Shown here: one piece after another, positions 53,957-63,242 of the stretch
How the letters are laid out: each line of letters begins with the position of its first letter
Position numbering within the stretch: position 1 is the first letter of the stretch
NCBI GenBank assembly: GCA_963745765.1
Contig: CAVUYQ010000033.1
Coordinates: forward strand, 62,001 to 126,000
DNA length: 64,000 nucleotides
Reading direction: 5' to 3'
Source of the DNA: Ww85 sp963745765
GTDB taxonomy: Bacteria; Desulfobacterota; Desulfobulbia; Desulfobulbales; Desulfocapsaceae
Program-made: the position numbers and the translations under genes
The notes under the pieces: model-generated
Told to the model about the DNA's origin: nothing
Databases searched by the model: none
The model's input: only the letters and a program-made list of their open reading frames with translations

Positions 53957-55516
53957 GTGTTAAAAACCGACGACGAAAGATCTCCACTGAGAAAGAGTCT
54001 GCCGGATGTAACCAATGAACTTGGTTCACACCTGTATCTCTACCAGATTCTTGAAGAGACACCCAACGGAGTAATGGTGATCAGTCTGAATCATCAGATA
54101 TTATACGCAAATCCGGCAGCAAACGAGCTGCTGGGGGTCGGCTATCGAGACCTGACGGATACCGACCTGGAAGTATTGCTCGGCGAGGAGAACCAGTGGT
54201 TCTTTTACCAGATCAACCAGTTCTTTGATAATCTTGCCGAAATCCAGCGTTCAAGCACACGGCAGGTTATCCAGATCCAGACCGGCGATGAGGAGGTTAA
54301 AATACTCGATGCCGTGCTCAGCTACCCTCCCTCCTCTCCCGACTATTACCTGTTATACCTGATCGACATCACCGAGAGAAAACGACTTGAAACACAACTC
54401 AGGAGACGCAACACCTTTTTTAACAACCTGATTAATTCATCAATAGACGGCATCATTGCCGCCGATATGAAAGGAAGTATTATCCTGTTCAACAATGCCG
54501 CCCTTTCTCTGCTGGGTTACTCGGACAAGAAGAGTATGGAAAATTTTCATGTGACGAGTCTCTATAGCGACGGTTTGGCCTATGAGATTATCAAACGGAT
54601 GCGCAGTGACCAGTTCGGCGGTAAAGGGAAATTGCTGCACCATGAAATCAGCGTAAAACATGCCGATGGCCATGATATCCCCGTGCAATTTTCCGGCGGC
54701 ATCATCTATGACCGGGACAAGGAATTTGCCACTTTCGGCATATTCACCGATCTCCGTGCCATTATGCAGATAGAAGAAGACCTTGAGCAGACGCACAATA
54801 TGCTCATGCAGTCTGAAAAGATGGCGGGACTCGGCCGGCTTGCTGCAGGTGTTGCCCATGAAATCAATAACCCGATGTCAGGGATTATGCTTTATGCCAA
54901 CCTTGTGCAGGAGGAACTGGGCGAAGATCACCCTGTCAGTGAAGATCTGCAGACCATCATCCATGAGGCCGAACGGTGCAAGGTGATTGTCGCTGATCTG
55001 CTGGAATTCTCTCACCAGACGAGCTACGAGAGGGAGCCCCTTGACCTTAATGAAGTGATCAGGAAGACCCTTGGCATACTCAGCAACCAGCCGATCTACC
55101 ACAACATTACCATCGAGCTCAACCTCTCGGCCGAGCTCCCGCCGATCCTTGGAAATTCCATCAGACTCAACCAGGTAATGATGAATCTTCTGGTAAACGC
55201 TGCCCAGGCAATGAGCGGCAGCGGCACGCTGAGTATAACGAGCAGAACCCGGGCCAGCAATGATATCAATGAAATCCTGATACGGGACACCGGGCCGGGA
55301 ATTCCCGAAGAAGTGATAGAAAAAATATTTGAGCCCTTTTTCACTACCAAGATAACCGGTGAAGGTACAGGGCTCGGCCTTTCGGTTTCATATGCAATTG
55401 TCAAGGAACATCAGGGAACCATCAAGGTGCTCTCTTCATCTGCGGAGGGTACGGTCTTTTCTCTGAGGTTCCCTGCTCTTGTCGACACCTTAAAGGGGGA
55501 AAATCATGGAGAGTAG
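53957..55516 (+). CDS. PAS-PAS sensor histidine kinase
   Basis: 519 residues, no membrane helices; GTG start 4 bases after the metF-like stop. Two PAS domains (about 30-135 and 150-270), each followed by a helical linker. HisKA phospho-acceptor His in AAGVAHEINNPMSGIML. HATPase: QVMMNLLVNAAQAM (N box), DTGPGIPEEVIEKIFEPFF (G1/F), and GEGTGLGLSVSYAIV (G2). It overlaps hdrC by 11 bases, so it is probably translated with the Hdr genes. Likely partner: one of the two response regulators downstream. Confidence 0.9.
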   Translation: MLKTDDERSPLRKSLPDVTNELGSHLYLYQILEETPNGVMVISLNHQILYANPAANELLGVGYRDLTDTDLEVLLGEENQWFFYQINQFFDNLAEIQRSSTRQVIQIQTGDEEVKILDAVLSYPPSSPDYYLLYLIDITERKRLETQLRRRNTFFNNLINSSIDGIIAADMKGSIILFNNAALSLLGYSDKKSMENFHVTSLYSDGLAYEIIKRMRSDQFGGKGKLLHHEISVKHADGHDIPVQFSGGIIYDRDKEFATFGIFTDLRAIMQIEEDLEQTHNMLMQSEKMAGLGRLAAGVAHEINNPMSGIMLYANLVQEELGEDHPVSEDLQTIIHEAERCKVIVADLLEFSHQTSYEREPLDLNEVIRKTLGILSNQPIYHNITIELNLSAELPPILGNSIRLNQVMMNLLVNAAQAMSGSGTLSITSRTRASNDINEILIRDTGPGIPEEVIEKIFEPFFTTKITGEGTGLGLSVSYAIVKEHQGTIKVLSSSAEGTVFSLRFPALVDTLKGENHGE

Positions 55517-56069
55517 TGCGATTTCACCGGAAAAGGGGAACAGGAAATTTCTCGGAAAGCTCAAGGAGAGGGGGGTTGATGTTCAGGCCTGTTACCAGTG
55601 CGGGCGATGCTCGGCTGGGTGCCCTGTTACCGAATTCTTCGATTACAGCACCATGCAGGTGGTCAGGATGGCCGCCTACGGCATGGAGGAGCAGCTTCTG
55701 AATAGCAACACCATCTGGCTCTGTGCCGCCTGTGAGACCTGTGCGTCGAGGTGCCCGAATGATATCGATATCGCCGTACTGATGGATGTGCTCCGGGAAT
55801 TGGCGCTCAGAAAAGGCGTGAAACCTGCAGAATCGCGGGTTCCGGTATTTCATCAGTCATTTCTTGATTCCATCAAACACTGGGGAAGGGCCTATGAGGT
55901 GGGGCTTATTGCCGGGTACAAGCTGCGTTCCGGAGATCTTACGGGAGATATGAAACTCGGCCTGAAAATGTTTGCCAAGGGCAAACTGGGGCTTCTGCCT
56001 CATCCGATAAAGGGGAAAACAGAGATAACAAAAATTTTCTCGGGCAAGGGAAAGGAGTATGAGCGATGA
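55506..56069 (+). CDS. hdrC: Heterodisulfide reductase-like subunit C
   Basis: 187 residues. Two 4Fe-4S motifs: CYQCGRCSAGCPV (about 35) and CAACETCASRCPN (about 77), the order and spacing of HdrC. The remaining helices match the HdrC fold. HdrC passes electrons between HdrA and HdrB. Its start overlaps the kinase gene, and its stop overlaps hdrB by ATGA, so coupled translation is likely. Confidence 0.93.
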   Translation: MESSAISPEKGNRKFLGKLKERGVDVQACYQCGRCSAGCPVTEFFDYSTMQVVRMAAYGMEEQLLNSNTIWLCAACETCASRCPNDIDIAVLMDVLRELALRKGVKPAESRVPVFHQSFLDSIKHWGRAYEVGLIAGYKLRSGDLTGDMKLGLKMFAKGKLGLLPHPIKGKTEITKIFSGKGKEYER

Positions 56070-56929
56070 AACTATCCTATTATCCAGGCTGCTCTTTGCA
56101 TGGCACCGCCCTTGATTATGATAAGTCGGTAAAAGATGTCTGCAGCAGGCTTGGTATTGAACTGGCTGAGATTCCTGACTGGAACTGCTGCGGGGCATCC
56201 TCTGCCCACATGACCAATCATGAGATCGGCATGCGGCTGCCCATGCGAAACCTGCTGCTGGCGGCGGAAATCGGCAACGATATCCTGGTTCCCTGTGCCG
56301 CCTGTTTTCAGCGGCTCAAGGCGGCGGAAAAGAGTCTAAAAGAGAATCCGGGTTACTGGGATCTGCCGGCGTATAGCGCCGATTTGAAAATTATTCATAT
56401 CAGTTCACTGCTGGCCGAAGCAGCCTCGGTTGAACAGATCAGCCGCCTGGCACGGAGTCGATTCGACGGGCTGAAGATTGCCTGCTACTATGGCTGTCTT
56501 TCGCTGCGTCATCCGAAGATTACCGGTGTTTCGAATTTCGAGCAGCCGGAAACACTTGAGACCATCATGGCAGCGGTCGGTGCTGAGCCTGTTTCCTGGT
56601 CGCACCGCACTGAATGCTGTTCCGGCAGTCTTACCATGGCGCGCCCGGACATCGCCCGGAAACTGGTCGGTGATATTGTTGCTGCCGCGCACCGTGCCGG
56701 GGCCGAGGCAATGGTCACCGATTGTCCAATGTGCCAGGCCAACGTCGAGAGTCGACAGCTTGACCTGGCCGATATCAACCATCTGCCGGTGTTTTTCGCC
56801 ACCGAACTGGTTTCGGCAGCCCTGAGCGGCATTTACCCGGCAAAACAGCATAAATTACACCTCGTATCTCCTGACATCCTCAGAAATGTCATGAGAGAGT
56901 CTCCTGCGTATAGGGAGGAACCGGTATGA
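56066..56929 (+). CDS. hdrB: Heterodisulfide reductase-like subunit B
   Basis: 287 residues, two CCG domains. N-terminal YYPGCSLHGTALDYD with WNCCGASSAH; second domain CYYGCLSLRHP and TECCSGSLTMARPD, followed by DCPMCQANVESRQ. These cysteines bind the non-cubane 4Fe-4S clusters of HdrB in methanogens. In bacteria the substrate disulfide is not established; in MetV/MetF-associated clusters HdrB may form part of the electron path. It overlaps hdrC and hdrA by ATGA. Confidence 0.93.
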   Translation: MKLSYYPGCSLHGTALDYDKSVKDVCSRLGIELAEIPDWNCCGASSAHMTNHEIGMRLPMRNLLLAAEIGNDILVPCAACFQRLKAAEKSLKENPGYWDLPAYSADLKIIHISSLLAEAASVEQISRLARSRFDGLKIACYYGCLSLRHPKITGVSNFEQPETLETIMAAVGAEPVSWSHRTECCSGSLTMARPDIARKLVGDIVAAAHRAGAEAMVTDCPMCQANVESRQLDLADINHLPVFFATELVSAALSGIYPAKQHKLHLVSPDILRNVMRESPAYREEPV

Positions 56930-59900
56930 CAGAAAATCCCATGACAAACCTGGTACCCGAGACTACTGGTGCGGTCATGATTGTCGGAGGGGGCATAAGC
57001 GGGATGCAGTCTGCTCTTGACCTGGCAAATTCCGGCTTCAAGGTCTATCTGGTTGAAAGCTCTCCCGCAATCGGCGGGAAAATGGCCCAGTTGGACAAGA
57101 CTTTTCCGACGAACGACTGCTCCATGTGCATTGTTTCGCCAAAACTTGTTGAGGTTGGACGGCACCGGAATATAGAACTGCTCACCCACAGTGAGGTCGT
57201 CGGACTGGAGGGGGAAGCGGGAAACTTCAAGGCCCGGATTGTTCAACACGCCCGATATGTTGATATTGATAAATGTACCGGCTGCGGACTGTGCGAGATC
57301 GCCTGTCCGGTAACCCAGGTTTCCTATTTCCCTCAGCAGCCGGAGCCCGGACAGCAGAAGAAGAAATTGCGTGCCAAAGACACGGTGCTGATCAGCGGGC
57401 CGGGCAGACCGGAGCCGACCTCACTTTTCGCCTGGACCTTCCGGGTCGATGAAGAAAAATGTGCCAAATGCGGCAGCTGCCATCGTGCCTGCCTGCATGG
57501 TGCGGTGAGCTGGCAGAAAAAAGAGATAGCCGTCATCGACCAGGATAAATGTACCGGCTGCGGAGCCTGTTTTGTCGCCTGTCCCGACAAGTTCCAGGCG
57601 ATCACCGTAGAGAATGCTCCCGATCTTGACCTGAGTTTGGGCGCAGCGATTTATGCGCGATCGCAGGAGATCGTCAAGGGGCTTGGCGGTCGTGAGGAAG
57701 GCAATTGTATCCGCTGCGGTCTCTGTGCCATGATGTGCACCAAGGTCATGGGGATCGGTGCGCTTACCATGGTGGATGAGGGCATCCAGGCAGGCAGGGA
57801 TATCTGCCAGGTCTGCGGCGCCTGTGCCTCGGTCTGTCCGGTGAATTTTCTGGACGTTGAAAAACTGACCGATAAGTCGCCGCGGCCGCTGCTCGATGAA
57901 TTCAATGAGGGACTCAACGTCCGCAAACCGGTTAATATTTTCTATCCCCAGGCGGTGCCGCGTGTGCCGGTGATTGACGAGGCGAGCTGTGTGCAGCTCA
58001 ACACCGGAGAATGCGGTACCTGCAAAACGGTCTGCGGCGTGGGAGCCATCGATTATACCCATATCGAAAAAGAGAAAGAGATAGCGGTTGGTTCCGTTAT
58101 CTTCTCACCGGGAATCGAGGTATTCAATCCCCGGCAGCGCGGCGAATTCGGCTACGGCCTCTACAGGAACGTTGTCACGAGCATCGAGTTTGAACGGCTG
58201 CTGTCAGCTTCGGGGCCGACATCGGGTACGGTTTCCCGGCCGGGCGATGGCAAACATCCGAAAAAGATCGCCTGGATTCAATGTGTCGGTTCAAGAGATC
58301 ACAGCTGTAACCGCGACTACTGCTCGTCGGTCTGCTGCATGTACGCTTCAAAGGAGGCCTATATTGCCAGGGAGCATGACTCCTCCATTGAGCCGACAAT
58401 CTTTTATATCGACATGCGTTCGTTTGGGAAAAATTTTGATACCTATATCACCCGGGCCAGGGAGAACAAGGTTCGCTATGTGCGCGCCATGGTCAGCCGG
58501 GTGTTTGAGGACCCCCTGACCGGCGACCTGGAGCTTCGCTATATCGATGAGAATGGCGACAGACAATCCGAAGTCTTCGAGATGGTGGTTCTGTCAGTTG
58601 GTATCCAGGTTTCCGAGACTTCGAAAAAGCTGGCGGCAACCCTTGCTGTGGACGTAGATACCTATGGTTTCGCCGTGACTGATGGTTTTAATCCGCTCGC
58701 CGCCTCCCGTCCGGGCATCTTTGTGAGCGGGGCATTCAACGGCCCCAAGGATATTCCGGAAACGGTCAGTGAGGCCTCCGGTGCCGCCCAGGCCGCCTCC
58801 GTCTGTCTCGCCGGTGCCCGGGGAACCCTTCTCACGGAAGAAGTCCTGCCCCAGGAGCGTATAGCGGAACCGGATGATCCGCTGCGCATCGGTGTTTTTG
58901 TCTGTCACTGCGGCTCAAACATAGCCTCCGTGGTAGACGTGGCGGCGGTGGCGGAATATGCCAAGACGCTGCCCAATGTGGTCTACGCCACGCATCCGCT
59001 CTATACCTGCTCACAGGACTCGGAGGAAAACATCAAGGAAATGATCAATGAACACAACCTGAACCGTGTCGTGGTCTCGGCCTGTTCACCCAGTACCCAT
59101 GAACCGCTTTTCATGTCGACCCTGCGTCAGGCCGGCATCAACAAGTATTATTTCGATATGGCAAATATTCGGGATCAGTGCAGCTGGGTACATCCGCCTG
59201 AACCGCAAAAAGCCACGGAAAAGGCGAAACGGCTGATGCGTATGGCCGTTGCCAATGTTTCCCAGGCCAAACCGCTCAGCGAACTGGAATTTGATGTTGA
59301 GTCAAGTCTTCTGATCATCGGCGGCGGGGTCGCCGGAATGACTGCTGCGGTCGAGGCTGCCAAACAGGGTTTTGGTGTCTATCTGGTGGAGCAGCAGACG
59401 GAGCTCGGCGGCCAGGTCAATCATCTGCAGCGGAGTTGGGATGGCCAGGATTTTGCGCCGTTTTTGTCCTCCCTGAAAAAACAGGTGCTCAACAATGAAC
59501 AGATTAAGGTTTTAACCAATTCGGTGGTGGTTGACCAGAGAGGCTTTATCGGATCATTCGAGAGCGAGGTGATGACGCCGAGCGGCGGAACCCGGAAAAT
59601 AAAACATGGTGCGACACTTGTTGCCACCGGCGCCCGAGGAATACCGGCCAGATCTTTACGGGCTCGAATGAGTTCGACAATGTCGTTACCCAGACCGATT
59701 TCGAGATAACCTGTACCGTCGAAGGGCCCGACGGGCATCCTCCTGTCAAATATCGTCATGCTGCAATGTGCCGGCTCCAGCGTTCAGAGCATCTCGATTA
59801 CTGTTCACGGATCTGCTGCAACCAGGCGGTGAAAAACAGCCTGCGTTTCAAGGAGACTGCAACGCTGACGCGCGCATGGACGTTTTATACCGCGACATGC

Positions 59901-60582
59901 GCTGTTACGGCCTCGCCGAGCTTGATTATCGCCGGGCCCGCATGCAGGGGATCAATTTTATCCGTTTCGATCCCGAGAACATCAGCGCCGGATATCCGAC
60001 TGACGGGAAAACGGTCGAGGTCCGGTCTACGATCCTTCCATCAACATGCAGGTGCATCTCAAGCCGGATCTGCTGGTGCTGTCAACCGGCATCATACCGC
60101 GCGACAACGAAGAACTTGCCACCATGCTGCGGGTGCCGAGAAACAGCACGGCTTTTTCATCGAGGCCCACGCCAAACTACGGCCGGTGGATTTGGCCAGC
60201 GAAGGGATTTTCATGGCCGGAACGGCCCATGGACCGAAGAACATGACCGAGACAATAGCCCAGGCGCATGCGGCGGTGGCTCGGGCGGCCACCGATCCTG
60301 TCCAAGACAAACTTGAAGCTCTCGGGTGTTTTTTCCACCGGTCGACCCGGAAAATTGCGCTGTCTGTCTGACCTGTGTCCGGGCCTGCCCGTATGGCATG
60401 CCGGTGATCAACGAGGAGCATACGGCCTATATCAATCCCGCCCTTTGCCAGGGCTGCGGCATCTGCGTTGCTGAATGTCCGGCCAAAACAATCAGCCTTG
60501 GCCGGTATTGAAGACAGCAATATCATTGCCAAGCTTGCAAGCCTACGTGGAAATGGCCCGCGCAACCGAAGAAGGAGGATAA
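56926..60582 (+). CDS. hdrA: Heterodisulfide reductase-like subunit A, large form (3' end frameshifted)
   Basis: About 1219 codons if restored. First FAD Rossmann motif MIVGGGISGMQSALDLANSG; cluster cysteines in FPTNDCSMCIVSPKL; then CTGCGLCEIACPV. A segment of about 170 residues with four more Cys motifs (CAKCGSCHRACLH, CTGCGACFVACPD, CIRCGLCAMMCTK, CQVCGACASVCPV) is placed before the next HdrA part (CGTCKTVCGVGA). A second flavin half begins at about residue 790 (LIIGGGVAGMTAAVEAAKQG). The frame is open to 59709; from about 59640 several single-base shifts occur, and the end (CAVCLTCVRACPY, CQGCGICVAECPA, then EMARATEEGG, TAA at 60580-60582) must be pieced together. HdrA is the flavin-based bifurcation subunit in related complexes. 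Confidence 0.85.
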
Positions 60583-61045
60583 TGATGGAGGAGTTATACC
60601 CCCAACGTCATCATTTTTGCCTGCCGCCACTGAGCCTATACCGCTGCGGACCTGGCAGGTTCGGAAAGAAGGTCTTACCCCGCCGTCGATCAGTATCGTG
60701 ATGCTGCCGTGTACGGGCAGGATAGATGAATCTCTGCTGCTCAAAGCCTTTGAAAATGGAGCTGACGGGGTGATGGTCATCGGTTGTCTGGAGGGGGATT
60801 GTCATTACGTGAACGGCAACATCCGTGCCCGGTCACGGGTCAAGCGGGTTTACTCCATCCTGGAGCAGATCAGGATCGGGCCGGACCGGATACGGATGTA
60901 CAATTTAAGCGCTGGCGAGGGTTCGAAATTTGCTGCCTTTACCAATGAATTCGTTGATCAGATCGAAGACCTCGGGCCCAGCCCGATCAACGTGGCCAGG
61001 AAGGATGAGGCCAGAGAGTCTGCACAGGAGGTACAAGCAACATGA
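60582..61045 (+). CDS. mvhD: MvhD/FrhD-like 2Fe-2S subunit, possible selenoprotein (in-frame TGA; frameshifts)
   Basis: Restored protein: MMEELYPNVIIFACRH, then TGA (60631-60633), then AYTAADLAGS, then KEGLTPPSISIVMLPCTGRI, ENGADGVMVIGCLEGDCHY and YNLSAGEGSKFAAF. This is the MvhD family, which links a 2Fe-2S cluster to HdrA. Homologues have C-x-x-C at the TGA site (for example CNWC), and methanococcal VhuD has selenocysteine there. Two frame changes flank it: one extra C in the five-C run at 60599-60603, and one base missing near 60660. Stop overlaps metV by ATGA. Error or true Sec cannot be decided by sequence alone. Confidence 0.8.
60647..60663 (+). promoter_or_regulatory. SECIS-like hairpin after the mvhD TGA
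   Basis: CGGACCT (60647-60653) pairs with AGGTTCG (60657-60663), including one G-U, around the loop GGC. The apical loop with G lies about 20 bases after the TGA, within the usual 16-37 base window of bacterial SECIS elements. Confidence 0.4.
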
Positions 61046-61708
61046 TAACCGGAACGCCCAAACCAATTGAAGAGATTCTCGAGATGATTGAGCCGTACGA
61101 CAAGATCGTCGTGGCAGGCTGTTTCGGCTGTGTGACGGTCTGCCGGGTTGGCGGCGACAAGGAAGTCCAAGTGCTTTCTTCGACACTGAGACTGGCACGT
61201 GAGGCAAACGGCAGGAAACATCGAGATAAAGGAGATCTGTCTTGAGCGTCAGTGTGATCCGGAATATCTCGAACCCATGCGGCCCTATGTCGAGGATTAC
61301 CAGGCCGTGCTCTCGATAGCCTGCGGTGCCGGCATCCAGTTCTGGCAGAGAAATTCATGAAAACCCCCCTGTTGCCCGGGATCAATACCGGCTTTCTTGG
61401 CGTCACTGAACGCCAGGGAGAATGGGCGGAACGCTGCCAGGGATGCGGTGACTGCGTCCTGCACCTGACCGGCGGTATCTGCCCGGTGACCCGTTGCGCC
61501 AAATCGATCTTCCACGGTCCCTGCGGCGGTTCGGTAAACGGAACCTGTGAGGTTGACAAAAGACATAAAATGCGGCTGGCAGCTCATCATCGATCGTCTG
61601 AAATCCCTGGATCAAATGGAAAACTATGCGAAACTGAAACCTTACAAAGGGTGGGATGCGTCCCGGGATGGCGGTCCGCGGAGGATACTCAGGGAGGACA
61701 TGATATAA
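61042..61708 (+). CDS. metV: MetV-like methylene-H4folate reductase subunit (frameshifted)
   Basis: N-terminal part TGTPKPIEEILEMIEPYDKI, then VAGCFGCVTVCRVGG, matches MetV. The following pieces, each in another frame, are ERQCDPEYLEPMRPY, ACGAGIQ, LLPGINTGFLGVTERQGEWA, CQGCGDCVLHLTGGICPV and CAKSIFHGPCGGSVNG, ending SRDGGPRRILREDMI with TAA 61706-61708. Frame shifts fall near 61223, 61340 and 61560. MetV carries 4Fe-4S clusters and partners MetF in acetogens such as Moorella and in sulfate reducers. The stop overlaps metF (TAATG). Confidence 0.85.
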
Positions 61709-62636
61709 TGAAATCAGATAGCAATCTCGAGAGGGTGCTTACTGCAGGTCATTTTGCCGTCACTGGGGAATGTGGTCCCCCGCGGGCGCTGACCCTGAAA
61801 AGGTATTGAAAAAGGCTGCACTGGTTAAGGGAAATGTTGATGTCTGCAACGTTACCGACAACCAGACATCGGTGGTCCGCATGAGCTCACTGGCCGGCTG
61901 CATGCTGGTAAAGAGAGTGGCATTGAACCGCTGTTGCAGATGGTTGTGCGTGATCGCAACCGCATAGCCCTGCAGTCCGATCTGCTCGGGGCTGCGGCGC
62001 TCGGGAGTTCACAACCTGCTCTGCCTGTCGGGCGACCACCAGAAATTCGGTGATGATCCACAGGCTAAAAACGTTTTTGATATCGACTCGATTCAACTGA
62101 TTCATCTGGTCAAGACCATGCGTGATGAAGGGATTTTCCCATCCGGTGAAAAACTCGATGGGGTGCCGAGATTCTATATCGGCTGCGCGGTAAATCCCTT
62201 TGCCGATCCGTTTGAGATCCGGGTACCCCGGCTGAAGATGAAGGTTGATGCCGGTGCCGATTTTGTGCAGACGCAATGCATCTACAATATGGAGAAATTC
62301 AAGCTGTATATGGAAGGCGCCAGAAAACAGGGGCTGCCTGAGCGGGTGAAGATCCTGGCCGGGGTAACACCGCTCAAATCAGCCGGAATGGCAAAATTCA
62401 TGAACCGCATGGTCGCCGGTATCGATATTCCCGATGAGGTGATCAAGCGGGTGGCCGATGAACCCAAGGAAAAGCAGGCAGCCAAGGGGATCGAAATCTG
62501 CATCGAACAGATTCAGGAATTAAAGGAGATGGAAGGAATTGCGGGAGTGCACGTGATGGCCATTGAGTGGGAAGAAAAACTCAATGAAATTGTAGGCGGG
62601 GCAGGGTTGCTTCCCCGTCCGGTTGTCGAGCAGTAA
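61708..62636 (+). CDS. metF: Methylenetetrahydrofolate reductase (three frameshifts)
   Basis: N terminus MKSDSNLERVLTAGHFAVTG, ECGPPRGADPEKV after a one-base loss near 61785, then VDVCNVTDNQTSVVRMSSLA, a second shift near 61905 (ESGIEPLLQMVVRDRN), DLLGAAALGVHNLLCLSGDH after a third near 62008, then open to 62636 with IYNMEKFKLYMEGARKQGLP and ILAGVTPLKSAGMAKFMNRM. The FAD/folate barrel is complete once restored, about 310 residues. It reduces methylene- to methyl-H4folate, or the reverse in oxidative mode. Genetic link with metV, mvhD and hdrABC suggests the Moorella-type multi-subunit enzyme. Confidence 0.88.
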
Positions 62637-62679
62637 CGGAACGTTAAATAACGCTGTACGACCTTAACGGAGGGAAATA

Positions 62680-63066
62680 ATGGCAGACAAAAAAAAGATC
62701 CTTTTGGTTGATGATGATCCGGATTTTGTTGAAGCGGTTAAAGTAATTGTCGAGAGTGGCGGATATGATGTCACGGTCGCCTATGATGGAAAAGAGGGGC
62801 TTGAGGCGGTGGCGGAAGAGAAACCGGATCTCATTGTCCTTGATGTCATGATGCCGGTGATGAATGGGCACGAGGCGTGCGCAAAACTCAAGGCGGATGA
62901 GGCAACACAGGATATTCCCATTATCCTGCTGACAGCCGTGGCGGATCGGGTGACCTCCAGCACTTACACTCACCGCGATATGCTTGAGAGTGAGGCGGAA
63001 GATTATATGCCCAAACCGGTCGAACCGGGCGAACTGCTTGAGCGTATCAAGAGTTGGCTCACCTGA
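62680..63066 (+). CDS. CheY-like single-domain response regulator
   Basis: 128 residues. KILLVDDDPDFVEAVKVIVE (acidic pocket), DLIVLDVMMPVMNGHEACAK (phospho-acceptor Asp), IPIILLTAVADRV and YMPKPVEPGELLE (Lys) are all in place. No output domain. It lies 43 bases after metF with GGAGGG before ATG, in the same direction, and may receive phosphate from the kinase at 53957. Confidence 0.92.
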   Translation: MADKKKILLVDDDPDFVEAVKVIVESGGYDVTVAYDGKEGLEAVAEEKPDLIVLDVMMPVMNGHEACAKLKADEATQDIPIILLTAVADRVTSSTYTHRDMLESEAEDYMPKPVEPGELLERIKSWLT

Positions 63067-63073
63067 TAGATCA

Positions 63074-63150
63074 GGGCGCCTTGAATAATTGTTTTTTCGT
63101 CTGATCTCCCGGTTATGCTTCAAAGAATAACCGGATTGTTCAGGGAGCCA
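63074..63150. repeat. Extended palindrome with GGGCGCCTTGAATAATT ends
   Basis: GGGCGCCTTGAATAATTG at 63074-63091 faces GATTGTTCAGGGAGCC near 63135-63150, and the centre contains CCGGTTAT...ATAACCGG. The whole 77-bp unit can form a cruciform or long hairpin and lies 8 bases after a stop codon. It is the most complete member of the family and may terminate transcription of the cluster. Confidence 0.75.
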
Positions 63151-63242
63151 TAAGCGATTTTCTGCTGTCCGCCTGCTCGCGGGGCAATAGATGGACAGCA
63201 TCGTGGTGAGAGACCGTCTCGTTTGATGAGGGAGGCAGTTCC

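Noticed and set aside
57421..58062. 213-residue minus-strand frame inside hdrA
   Set aside because: It is antisense to a segment full of conserved iron-sulfur motifs and has no family features.
61341..61349. TGA in the metV region considered as selenocysteine
   Set aside because: The conserved MetV sequence before and after it is in different frames, so the TGA arises from a frameshift and homologues have no Cys there.
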